The position numbers were made by a program, and so were the translations under genes. A DNA stretch of 10,694 nucleotides. It comes from an uncultured bacterium. Lineage in GTDB: Bacteria; Patescibacteriota; Minisyncoccia; Phycocordibacterales; UBA9973. Below, one piece after another: positions 1 through 5,369 of the stretch. The number at the start of each line of letters is the position of its first letter. Position 1 is the first letter of the stretch. Below the pieces are notes generated by a model that had not been told where the DNA came from, made no database searches, and was given only the letters and a program-made list of their open reading frames with translations. The stretch spans positions 1-10,694 of the forward strand of contig CAIOXR010000050.1 of NCBI GenBank assembly GCA_903862375.1, in the 5' to 3' direction.

Positions 1-450
1 ATATATATTATAAATATTTTGATTATTTACAAGGGTAATAGTTTCACTATTATTTTTGTTAATATCTGTATCAGTACGGTGTCTAACTTCATAAACAATT
101 ACAATAATAAAAATTATAACTCCAGCTAATCCATATATTGGTGCAACTAGCAAAGGTGCAAGACCAAATGTTAAAACAATAAAAATTGGTGTGATGAGAT
201 AGATAAACAATATACTTATAAAAATTTTAAAATAAAACTTAAGGCGGTTATTCTTATTAATATCTAATTTGTTTGTAATCATCTTAGCTTCAGATTTAAT
301 ATTTTTTGAAGTTGTGTCAATAAATGTAATAGCTTCATCTATGTTACTCAAAGACCATTTATTATTTAAAAGTTCTGTCTTAATTTTTTGATAAGAATTA
401 CCTTTTAATTTCTCGGATTTTATAAATTCAACTAACTCTGTTGTAATCAT
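1..450 (-). CDS. Partial two-helix membrane protein with N-terminal helical module
   Basis: An open frame of 150 codons starts at an ATG (450-448) and reaches the left edge without a stop, so the C-terminus is missing. Residues 5-40 look like a small soluble helical module of the pattern L-x2-FI-K-x3-KG-x-S-x2-KI-x2-L-x4-W-x4-I-x-EAI. I associate this pattern with the N-termini of many uncharacterised membrane proteins in Patescibacteria, but I cannot name a family. A charged linker (about 45-70) is followed by two hydrophobic segments (about 73-98 and 100-120) with a short turn, then a polar Asn-rich tail. The start lies 22 bases past the stop of the -1-frame end of pth, so the two genes are probably co-transcribed. 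No Shine-Dalgarno sequence is visible. The function is unknown; a small membrane adaptor or envelope protein is possible. Confidence 0.75.
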   Translation of the reverse strand, partial: MITTELVEFIKSEKLKGNSYQKIKTELLNNKWSLSNIDEAITFIDTTSKNIKSEAKMITNKLDINKNNRLKFYFKIFISILFIYLITPIFIVLTFGLAPLLVAPIYGLAGVIIFIIVIVYEVRHRTDTDINKNNSETITLVNNQNIYNIY

Positions 451-472
451 ATAGATATTTTAAAATTAATTC

Positions 473-588
473 TTAATTATATAGTGTCATCGCTTTATCT
501 TTGCCTTCTTTTACTATCTTTACAATTATTTCAGCAACTTTTTTTGATAATGTTTTGATAATTTTTAATTCATCTTCTTTAAATACCC
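473..588 (-). other. pth: Displaced C-terminal end of pth in the -1 frame
   Basis: In the -1 frame relative to pth, reading begins with GTA at 586-584 and continues for 37 codons to a TAA at 475-473. It encodes a highly charged helix ending in GKDKAMTLYN, which looks like a normal Pth C-terminus. Joining it after Gly156 of the upstream frame gives 193 residues, the usual family size. The frame change falls on GGGG, where a tRNA on GGG can re-pair with GGG one base back. No canonical slippery heptamer is present. The intact coding quality of this tail suggests a very recent mutation, a read error or functional slippage rather than an old pseudogene. Confidence 0.85.
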
Positions 589-1053
589 CAGTAGGAATTT
601 AAGTACGGCTTCCTCCCCTTTTGGCTTTTTAGTCTTACCACTTGGAGTCACAGGGCACACACCCACACGTATACGTATGAACTCTTGAGACTTAATCTTC
701 TTTATTATTGACTCAAGACCATTATGCCCTCCTGAGCTACGATTAAAAGATATTTTCAAATCACCAATAGGTAAATCCATATCGTCATATATAACTATGA
801 TATTCTCTGGTTTAATCTTATGCTTTGTCTGTGCAGACAAGACACTTACCCCTGAATTATTCATAAATGTTTGAGGTTTCAGATATTCTACTTCTTCTTT
901 GTCTATAATATCATTAAAATACAGCGTATTTGCTTTGCTACTTTTCTTCCAATTTATACCCCCTAGTATATTATCAAGAATAATAAAACCAGCATTATGA
1001 CGAGTATTCTCATATTCTTTCCCTGGATTCCCTAGTCCTACAATTAATTTCAT
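565..1053 (-). CDS. pth: Peptidyl-tRNA hydrolase, C-terminus frameshifted
   Basis: Cytosolic Pth cleaves the ester bond of peptidyl-tRNAs that drop off ribosomes and so recycles tRNA. Family hallmarks are clear: GLGNPG at residues 6-11, TRHNAG with catalytic His19, FMNNSG with Asn65, YDDMDLP with Asp91, and SGGHNGL with His110 and Asn111. The frame as read ends after 162 residues with an unconserved LKKMN tail, whereas family members are usually about 185-195 residues. The missing part is present in the -1 frame, starting at the G run at 586-589, and would give a 193-residue protein (473-1053). A deletion of one G (real or a sequencing error) is the simplest explanation, and ribosomal slippage is a less likely alternative. 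The gene follows a terminator and appears to have its own promoter directly before the ATG. Identity is very secure; whether the gene is intact is not. Confidence 0.93.
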   Translation of the reverse strand: MKLIVGLGNPGKEYENTRHNAGFIILDNILGGINWKKSSKANTLYFNDIIDKEEVEYLKPQTFMNNSGVSVLSAQTKHKIKPENIIVIYDDMDLPIGDLKISFNRSSGGHNGLESIIKKIKSQEFIRIRVGVCPVTPSGKTKKPKGEEAVLKFLLGYLKKMN

Positions 1054-1059
1054 AATTGT

Positions 1060-1068
1060 ATTGTATCA
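1060..1068 (-). promoter_or_regulatory. Candidate extended -10 promoter of pth
   Basis: The minus strand reads TGATACAAT, an extended -10 (TG-n-TACAAT), ending 6 bases before the pth ATG. Transcription would begin at or next to the start codon, giving a leaderless or nearly leaderless mRNA. No good -35 is seen at the right distance. The site lies just downstream of the terminator of the preceding gene pair, so pth needs its own promoter. The lepB start has the same arrangement. Confidence 0.45.
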
Positions 1069-1088
1069 TAAATTTTGAAACAGTATAA

Positions 1089-1120
1089 ATAAAAAAACAA
1101 CCGCTATGATGGCGGCTGTT
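1089..1120 (-). terminator. Rho-independent terminator after the Cys/His gene pair
   Basis: On the minus strand AACAGCCGC (1120-1112) pairs with GCGGTTGTT (1104-1096) around a 7-base loop. The stem is 9 bp with one G-T wobble. A run of T follows directly at 1097-1091, then ATTTA. The hairpin covers the last codons and the TAG stop (1106-1104) of the 67-residue gene, so it ends that transcription unit and separates it from pth. Confidence 0.88.
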
Positions 1121-1307
1121 CTACATAATTCAAATATACTAAATTAGAAATCTTCCGTAATTTAATATTTTTAACCTCTTTAAGCGTGAGTTTTGTGGTA
1201 TACACCACAGTATTATTAATTATAGGGTGACAATATCCACAACTACATCTTCTTGCAATAATTTTTTTCCCAGAAAAAAACTTATCAGCTAGTTTATGAC
1301 CTTCCAT
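1104..1307 (-). CDS. Small Cys/His-motif protein, 67 aa, unknown function
   Basis: I do not recognise this protein. It is 67 residues, basic, and carries a compact cluster C21-S-C23-G24-Y-C26-H27-P-I29 that could bind one metal ion. A beta-rich or mixed stretch with several Thr and Val follows (33-62), and the tail ends in PPS. The C-x-C-G-x-x-H-x-I core is shared exactly with the upstream 112-residue neighbour, so the two are probably paralogues or members of one tiny family. The gene starts 20 bases after the neighbour's stop, without a Shine-Dalgarno sequence, and its stop codon lies inside a terminator hairpin, which supports a real two-gene transcript. There is no signal peptide or membrane segment. 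The coding call rests on this context and the shared motif. Confidence 0.66.
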   Translation of the reverse strand: MEGHKLADKFFSGKKIIARRCSCGYCHPIINNTVVYTTKLTLKEVKNIKLRKISNLVYLNYVEQPPS

Positions 1308-1327
1308 AATTACTAATAAAATTTTAA

Positions 1328-1666
1328 TTAAATAAAATTTCTTAATATCATTCTATGCACCAAAGAAGAATCATCAGTATTAATTGAATCCTGCTCTTTA
1401 TAACTAAGAATACAATGATGATTATTAGTTTCATCATATTTAATTACATGGAAACAACCACAAATACAACTTGCTGCATACGGTGAAAATTTTTTATAAT
1501 CATTATTAGTGTTATTAAATTCATGTATATCTGTTCTTAACACCCCTAAAAGAGAATGATTTAAATCCCTGTTACTATTATTTAATTCATTCAACAGATA
1601 GTTATTATCAATTGATAATAACAAATAATCAGACTCAGGTTTTTCGTGTAAATAACCTTTTCCCAT
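1328..1666 (-). CDS. Small Cys/His-motif protein, 112 aa, unknown function
   Basis: I do not recognise this family. The first 60 residues are polar and rich in Asn, Leu and Asp. A motif C67-I-C69-G70-C71-F-H73-V-I75 follows, then a His/Cys-bearing stretch (H83, H84, C85) and a short C-terminal helix. The C-x-C-G-x-x-H-x-I core matches the downstream 67-residue protein position for position, suggesting a small metal-binding module, though the ligands are inferred. The ATG at 1666-1664 is preceded by TAGGAGG with a 7-base spacer, the only strong Shine-Dalgarno sequence I find in this window. A sigma70-like promoter lies just upstream. The gene is first in a two-gene unit closed by a terminator. 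No membrane or export signal is seen. Confidence 0.74.
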   Translation of the reverse strand: MGKGYLHEKPESDYLLLSIDNNYLLNELNNSNRDLNHSLLGVLRTDIHEFNNTNNDYKKFSPYAASCICGCFHVIKYDETNNHHCILSYKEQDSINTDDSSLVHRMILRNFI

Positions 1667-1673
1667 AATAATT

Positions 1674-1680
1674 CCTCCTA
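1674..1680 (-). promoter_or_regulatory. Strong Shine-Dalgarno site of the 112-aa gene
   Basis: The minus strand reads TAGGAGG followed by seven bases and then ATG. It fixes the start at 1666. It stands out because the other genes whose upstream sequence is visible here lack a recognisable Shine-Dalgarno sequence. Confidence 0.85.
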
Positions 1681-1690
1681 ATTTAATTTG

Positions 1691-1719
1691 ATTAAAATAA
1701 ATATTTATATAATGTACAA
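1691..1719 (-). promoter_or_regulatory. Candidate promoter of the Cys/His gene pair
   Basis: On the minus strand TTGTAC (1719-1714) and TTTAAT (1696-1691) are separated by exactly 17 bases. Transcription would begin near 1684, giving a short leader that carries the Shine-Dalgarno site. The -35 match is partial and the region is very AT-rich, so an alternative -10 such as TATAAA at 1709-1704 cannot be excluded. Confidence 0.38.
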
Positions 1720-1770
1720 TAATTCTAATTTTAAAGTCTTACGACTACCACTGATAGTGTGGAAATTAAA

Positions 1771-1796
1771 AATCAGCTTTTTGAAAGCTGGTTTTT
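1771..1796. terminator. Bidirectional terminator-like hairpin
   Basis: On the plus strand AATCAGCTTT pairs with AAAGCTGGTT around a TTG loop (10 bp with one wobble), followed by a T run to 1796. On the minus strand the core CAGCTTT/AAAGCTG stem with one mismatch above it is followed by ATTTTTAATTT. It could therefore end minus-strand transcripts leaving murF. It could also end a plus-strand transcript, though no plus-strand gene lies to its left in this window. Confidence 0.6.
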
Positions 1797-1820
1797 AATA
1801 ATAATTTGTTTAAGAGAGTA

Positions 1821-1909
1821 TTATTAACAAAAATCAGCCTTCAAATTTAAAGTATAAAAAGAATAACTCTTCAAGAAGCTCTTATTTAAATTTTGATTTT
1901 TATTAATAA
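1821..1909. repeat. Long imperfect inverted repeat in the murF downstream gap
   Basis: Positions 1821-1836 (TTATTAACAAAAATCA) are complementary to 1894-1909 at 15 of 16 positions. AAATTTAAA (1843-1851) pairs exactly with 1885-1893, leaving a 6-base bulge on the left arm. The apical part holds the smaller palindrome CTTC-AA-GAAG (1869-1878) flanked by AATAA and TTATT. The whole forms one 89-base hairpin. AAAAATCAGC inside its left arm recurs at 1768-1777, next to the terminator-like hairpin. It could be a remnant of a small mobile repeat, an RNA 3' structure protecting the division operon mRNA, or a weak terminator. No transposase or target duplication is visible. Confidence 0.7.
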
Positions 1910-2006
1910 CTATCATATTTATATATTTGCATTTTTAGCAAAATAAGTCAACACCCAAATTCAGGATATAATATATAACTATTTTATATGAATTGAATTC
2001 TCAATT

Positions 2007-3314
2007 CTAATTATTCTTACTTTTCCACTCTTTTTCCTGCCTACACAATAGTTTACCCTTTAGTTCTTTATGCTCCATTATCACTTCTACTATCCTCTCC
2101 AGTCTTACCCCCTGAGAGCCTTTTACAAGTACCAAATCCCCCTTTTCTATTACTCCTTCCAAGAATTTCGATGCTGTTATACTTGTATCAAAGCTATATA
2201 GATTCTTACCATTAAAGCCATTCTCAATTGCTCCTTCTGCTATAAACTTTGCTCTAGGACCTACTAAGACTAGCATTTGTGCCAAACTAGCAACTTCTTT
2301 ACCAAGGTTATGATGCTCTTCAACTGTATATTTACCAAGCTCAAGCATGTCTCCCAGTACAGCTATTTTCCTTTTCGCTTTCATCTCTTTCAAAACTTCT
2401 AATGCTGCCAATGCTGCAACTGGAGAAGAGTTATATGTATCATCTATTATCATAGATTCATTCATACCTTCTACTAGTGAAAGTCTACCATTCGGAGTTT
2501 TATATTCACTTATATAATTTATAGATGTAAGTAAATCACAACCAAGCTCAGATGCAACTGCGATAGCAGACAAAGCTGAACCTATAAAGTTCATCCCCAC
2601 TATATGAGGAAGCATTACAGGGAAAGTATGACCGTCATACTCAAGCTTGAAGCTTATACCACGTGTAGTCTCTACTCCACCTACTACTGTATTTATATAT
2701 ACTGGGTAAGTAGCTTTATACGTAGCATTACTAGCTAAACCAAAAGATACAGTTCGACGATTCGCTTTATTATGTACATTATATACTTTCTCATCATCAT
2801 GATTTAAGATTAATACCCCGTCTTTTTTAAGTGAGTATGCAAGAGCACTTTTCTCTTCAATAATATTTTCTACACTACCAAAAAATTCTATGTGTACTGG
2901 CTTATCTGGAAAGCGAGTTATTACTACTATATCTGGAGCAAGCCATGGTGCTACATTCTTTTTTATATCTCCTGGTTTACCTACACCGATCTCAAGTACT
3001 AAATACTCAGGGTATGATTTATTAAATAGTATTAGGATAAAACCCTTAGTTATATTCTCTATCCAAGTTATAAGACTACTCCAGCCATTTGGACAACCGA
3101 GAATAGTAAGCGGGAGACCTATCTCACTATTAAAACTTTTTTCACTTTTTCTTACTGTTTTAAATTTAGAAAGTATTGTAAAAATAGCGTCTTTGGTAGA
3201 AGTCTTTCCGACTGATCCAGTAATAGCTATAATCTTTGGTTTGTATTTTTTAAGAACAATCTTTGCTTGCCAAGTAATTATCAAAACTATTATTTTTTTA
3301 AGTATGTTTTTCAT
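2007..3314 (-). CDS. murF: UDP-MurNAc-tripeptide--D-Ala-D-Ala ligase, short N-terminus
   Basis: MurF joins D-Ala-D-Ala to UDP-MurNAc-tripeptide with ATP, the last cytoplasmic step of the peptidoglycan stem peptide. The protein has 435 residues from the chosen start. The ATP loop GSVGKTST is at 33-40, the metal region LEIGVGKPGDI near 107-117, the PVHIEFFGS segment near 139-147, and the MurF-type DDTYNSSP near 291-298. The C-terminal domain has VLGDMLELG (about 319-327) and VKGSQGVRLE. In typical MurF about 80-100 residues precede the loop; here only about 32 do, mostly hydrophobic, so the UDP-binding N-terminal domain is missing. ATG 3314 is chosen because it follows the ftsI stop by one base, as rsmH follows mraZ. 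An upstream ATG at 3335 would overlap ftsI by 20 bases. Last gene of the division operon. Confidence 0.92.
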   Translation of the reverse strand: MKNILKKIIVLIITWQAKIVLKKYKPKIIAITGSVGKTSTKDAIFTILSKFKTVRKSEKSFNSEIGLPLTILGCPNGWSSLITWIENITKGFILILFNKSYPEYLVLEIGVGKPGDIKKNVAPWLAPDIVVITRFPDKPVHIEFFGSVENIIEEKSALAYSLKKDGVLILNHDDEKVYNVHNKANRRTVSFGLASNATYKATYPVYINTVVGGVETTRGISFKLEYDGHTFPVMLPHIVGMNFIGSALSAIAVASELGCDLLTSINYISEYKTPNGRLSLVEGMNESMIIDDTYNSSPVAALAALEVLKEMKAKRKIAVLGDMLELGKYTVEEHHNLGKEVASLAQMLVLVGPRAKFIAEGAIENGFNGKNLYSFDTSITASKFLEGVIEKGDLVLVKGSQGVRLERIVEVIMEHKELKGKLLCRQEKEWKSKNN

Positions 3315-3315
3315 T

Positions 3316-5028
3316 TTATCTATCTGGAGGAACATTATAATAATTTAATAAGAAATTTGTAATATTTACAAATGGAGATATCAGTGTCTGGGATGCATAG
3401 TTCACTCCTTTCGGATTTTTCAAAAACATAAACACTATAAACTGCGGATCATATGCTGGAAAATATCCAAAGAAAGAGTGGGTATGTCTATCAGTATAAT
3501 AGCCTTTTCCGTTCTCCATAGCCACCTGAGCAGTACCAGTCTTAGCTGCTATAGTATAATGTTCCATTTTATGTGAACCCTGATCATAAGCTTCAAATAC
3601 ATGTGCAAGCATTCTGCTTATTGTCACTGAAGTTTCCTTTTTTATTATACCATTAATTGTAACTGGAAATTCTTTAAGAATTGATGTCCCATCTTCATAT
3701 CTTACTTGTTTTACCAAGTGTGGAGTCACCATATTACCACCATTTGCGATAACAGAAAAGGCTCTTACTGCTTCTATAGGAGTCAAAGCAATACCCTGAC
3801 CGAAGGATGCATTCGCATACTCTATATCTCTTGGACTATCTAAATTCTTTATCAATCCTGAAGTTTCATTTGGTAAATCAATTCCAGTTTTTAATCCTAT
3901 GCCGAATGATTTCATGTAATTTCGAAATTTATCATGACCAAGCTTATTCTCAGTATATACCATTCCAGTATTAAGTGATTGATCAAGTACTGTCTGCATC
4001 GATACTACTCCTCTACCTTTTTTATCAAAATTGTATATATCTTTTTTATTTACTGTTACCATTCCTTTGTCCAGATAAGTAGTATCAGGTGTCAGTACTC
4101 CCGTATCAAGTGCTGAAGACATGACCAAAGGCTTAATAACAGAACCAAACTCTAATACATCTTCAACCATTATATTCCTATAAATACTAGGATCTTTAAC
4201 TTCTCCGAATTTATTCAAATCAAAGTTTGGAAATCCAGTCATCGCATATATTTCTCCAGTCTGTGGATTCATAATTATTCCTCCAGCTTCATCAGCGTCC
4301 CATTTGTCAAAAGCAGACCCTAACTCAGTTTCAAGAGTAGATTCAACTGTGGGTTCTATAGTTGTAACTAAATCACCTTGCATATTCTTTTCATCTGATA
4401 TTTGATCTTTCAAACTTGAAAATACTTCGGCAAAGAAATTTACATATGCTTCATCTTTTGGTTTTGATAATGTTGTATTATAAAATCTTTCAAGACCATA
4501 CTGACCTACTTTTTCATCTCCTTTATATGCCAAGAATCCAAGCGTATGTGATGCAAGATTAGAACCTGGATAGAATCTCCAATTATCTTTATATATAGTT
4601 ACACCCTTTATTTTTAAATTATCAATTTCTGTGGCTTGTTCTTTAGTAAGATGAAAAGCTACTTCTTCATATGGATCAGTTTTTCTATTTGCTTTTTGAC
4701 TAAAAGTTATGTAATCCATCTCCATATATGGGTCAAGTAATTCATAAGTTTTATCTATATCTATTATATCACTAGGTTTTATAGCAACTTTAAACCCAGA
4801 AGATATAGAAGCTCCAGCAACTAAAGTTCCATCCTTTTTTGAAAAAAATATAGTTCCTCTATCAAAGACATTACTAGTAGGCGTTGCATACTGTCTGTCT
4901 GCTTTTTCAGTATATATATTTTTGTGAACTATTTGAATATAAAATAGTTTCGTTATTAATATAATCGCAAATAAAATAATAAATGCGGAAATAATCCTTA
5001 TTCTAAATTGGAATGATGACAAATTCAT
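3316..5028 (-). CDS. ftsI: Class B penicillin-binding protein (FtsI/PBP2-like transpeptidase)
   Basis: This 570-residue protein is a membrane-anchored transpeptidase that cross-links peptidoglycan, probably at the septum given its neighbours. A short cytoplasmic start is followed by one membrane helix (about 10-30). The dimerisation/pedestal domain begins around FDRGTIFF (55-62), and the transpeptidase domain runs from about 245. All three catalytic motifs are present: S296-V-I-K299 in EFGSVIKP, S351-L-N353, and K496-T-G. The first motif lacks the common Thr (STxK or STFK) but keeps Ser and Lys. There are no PASTA repeats, and length is normal for the family. It starts 5 bases after the ftsL-like gene and ends one base before the preferred murF start. 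No Shine-Dalgarno sequence is visible. FtsI is preferred over an elongation PBP2 because of the mraZ-rsmH-ftsL order. Confidence 0.93.
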   Translation of the reverse strand: MNLSSFQFRIRIISAFIILFAIILITKLFYIQIVHKNIYTEKADRQYATPTSNVFDRGTIFFSKKDGTLVAGASISSGFKVAIKPSDIIDIDKTYELLDPYMEMDYITFSQKANRKTDPYEEVAFHLTKEQATEIDNLKIKGVTIYKDNWRFYPGSNLASHTLGFLAYKGDEKVGQYGLERFYNTTLSKPKDEAYVNFFAEVFSSLKDQISDEKNMQGDLVTTIEPTVESTLETELGSAFDKWDADEAGGIIMNPQTGEIYAMTGFPNFDLNKFGEVKDPSIYRNIMVEDVLEFGSVIKPLVMSSALDTGVLTPDTTYLDKGMVTVNKKDIYNFDKKGRGVVSMQTVLDQSLNTGMVYTENKLGHDKFRNYMKSFGIGLKTGIDLPNETSGLIKNLDSPRDIEYANASFGQGIALTPIEAVRAFSVIANGGNMVTPHLVKQVRYEDGTSILKEFPVTINGIIKKETSVTISRMLAHVFEAYDQGSHKMEHYTIAAKTGTAQVAMENGKGYYTDRHTHSFFGYFPAYDPQFIVFMFLKNPKGVNYASQTLISPFVNITNFLLNYYNVPPDR

Positions 5029-5033
5029 TATTA

Positions 5034-5357
5034 TTAACGAATTGCAACATGATTAATAGCTCGTAAAGCGAAAATATTTGACCTTGCTTCAACATACCCC
5101 AGGCTGGTTGCTTTTGTAATATTTATATCATTCATATTTGTTAAATAAGTCAATTCAAGATTACTTATGTTACTATTCAACATCTTAGATGTATTTTCAA
5201 GTGATTTACGAGCAACAATATTAAATGTGATTGAACCAATAATATATATATAAACTATAAATATGGCAAACAGTGAGCTTAATAAAATACGAAAAATGAA
5301 TTTTTGAGTTGATAAGTTTCTTCTGATATCATTTGCAATTATTTTTGTTTTACTCAT
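5034..5357 (-). CDS. ftsL: FtsL-like division protein, single membrane helix
   Basis: The protein has 107 residues with a positively charged cytoplasmic start (1-20), one membrane helix (about 22-45) and a short extracytoplasmic helical part rich in Asn, Ser and Leu. This is the layout of FtsL, which bridges FtsB/DivIC-type partners and activates FtsI/FtsW. FtsL sequences diverge strongly, so the assignment rests on topology, size and position between rsmH and ftsI. The segment ATSLGYVEARSN (83-94) resembles the end of many FtsL proteins, but the extracytoplasmic coiled coil is shorter than usual. It lies 12 bases after rsmH and 5 before ftsI. TATAAT stands exactly three bases before the ATG, an arrangement repeated at hisS and def. 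Confidence 0.78.
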   Translation of the reverse strand: MSKTKIIANDIRRNLSTQKFIFRILLSSLFAIFIVYIYIIGSITFNIVARKSLENTSKMLNSNISNLELTYLTNMNDINITKATSLGYVEARSNIFALRAINHVAIR

Positions 5358-5369
5358 TGTATTATAAAT

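Larger units (their letters stand above)
1667..2006. other. 340-base gap without a supported gene
   Basis: Beyond the promoter, hairpin and inverted repeat listed separately, this gap holds a short palindrome GAATTGA-GAAT-TCAATTC (1990-2007) touching the murF stop and a CACT-GAT-AGTG stem (1749-1759). A TATAAT lies at 1708-1713 on the plus strand, upstream of the plus-oriented terminator. I see no credible reading frame, tRNA or known riboswitch in it. Confidence 0.6.

Noticed and set aside
583..595. Canonical programmed -1 frameshift signal in pth
   Set aside because: The bases before the GGGG run do not form an X-XXY-YYZ heptamer and I see no clear downstream pseudoknot. Single-codon slippage remains possible but unproven.
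1990..2007. Palindrome touching the murF stop as a terminator
   Set aside because: The 7-bp AT-rich stem is not followed by a T run on the minus strand. The hairpin at 1771-1796 is a better candidate.
2890..3348. A 152-codon plus-strand open frame opposite murF
   Set aside because: It lies antisense to a clearly conserved gene, has no family motifs and no start signal. The same applies to the other antisense frames over hisS, def, fmt and hpf.
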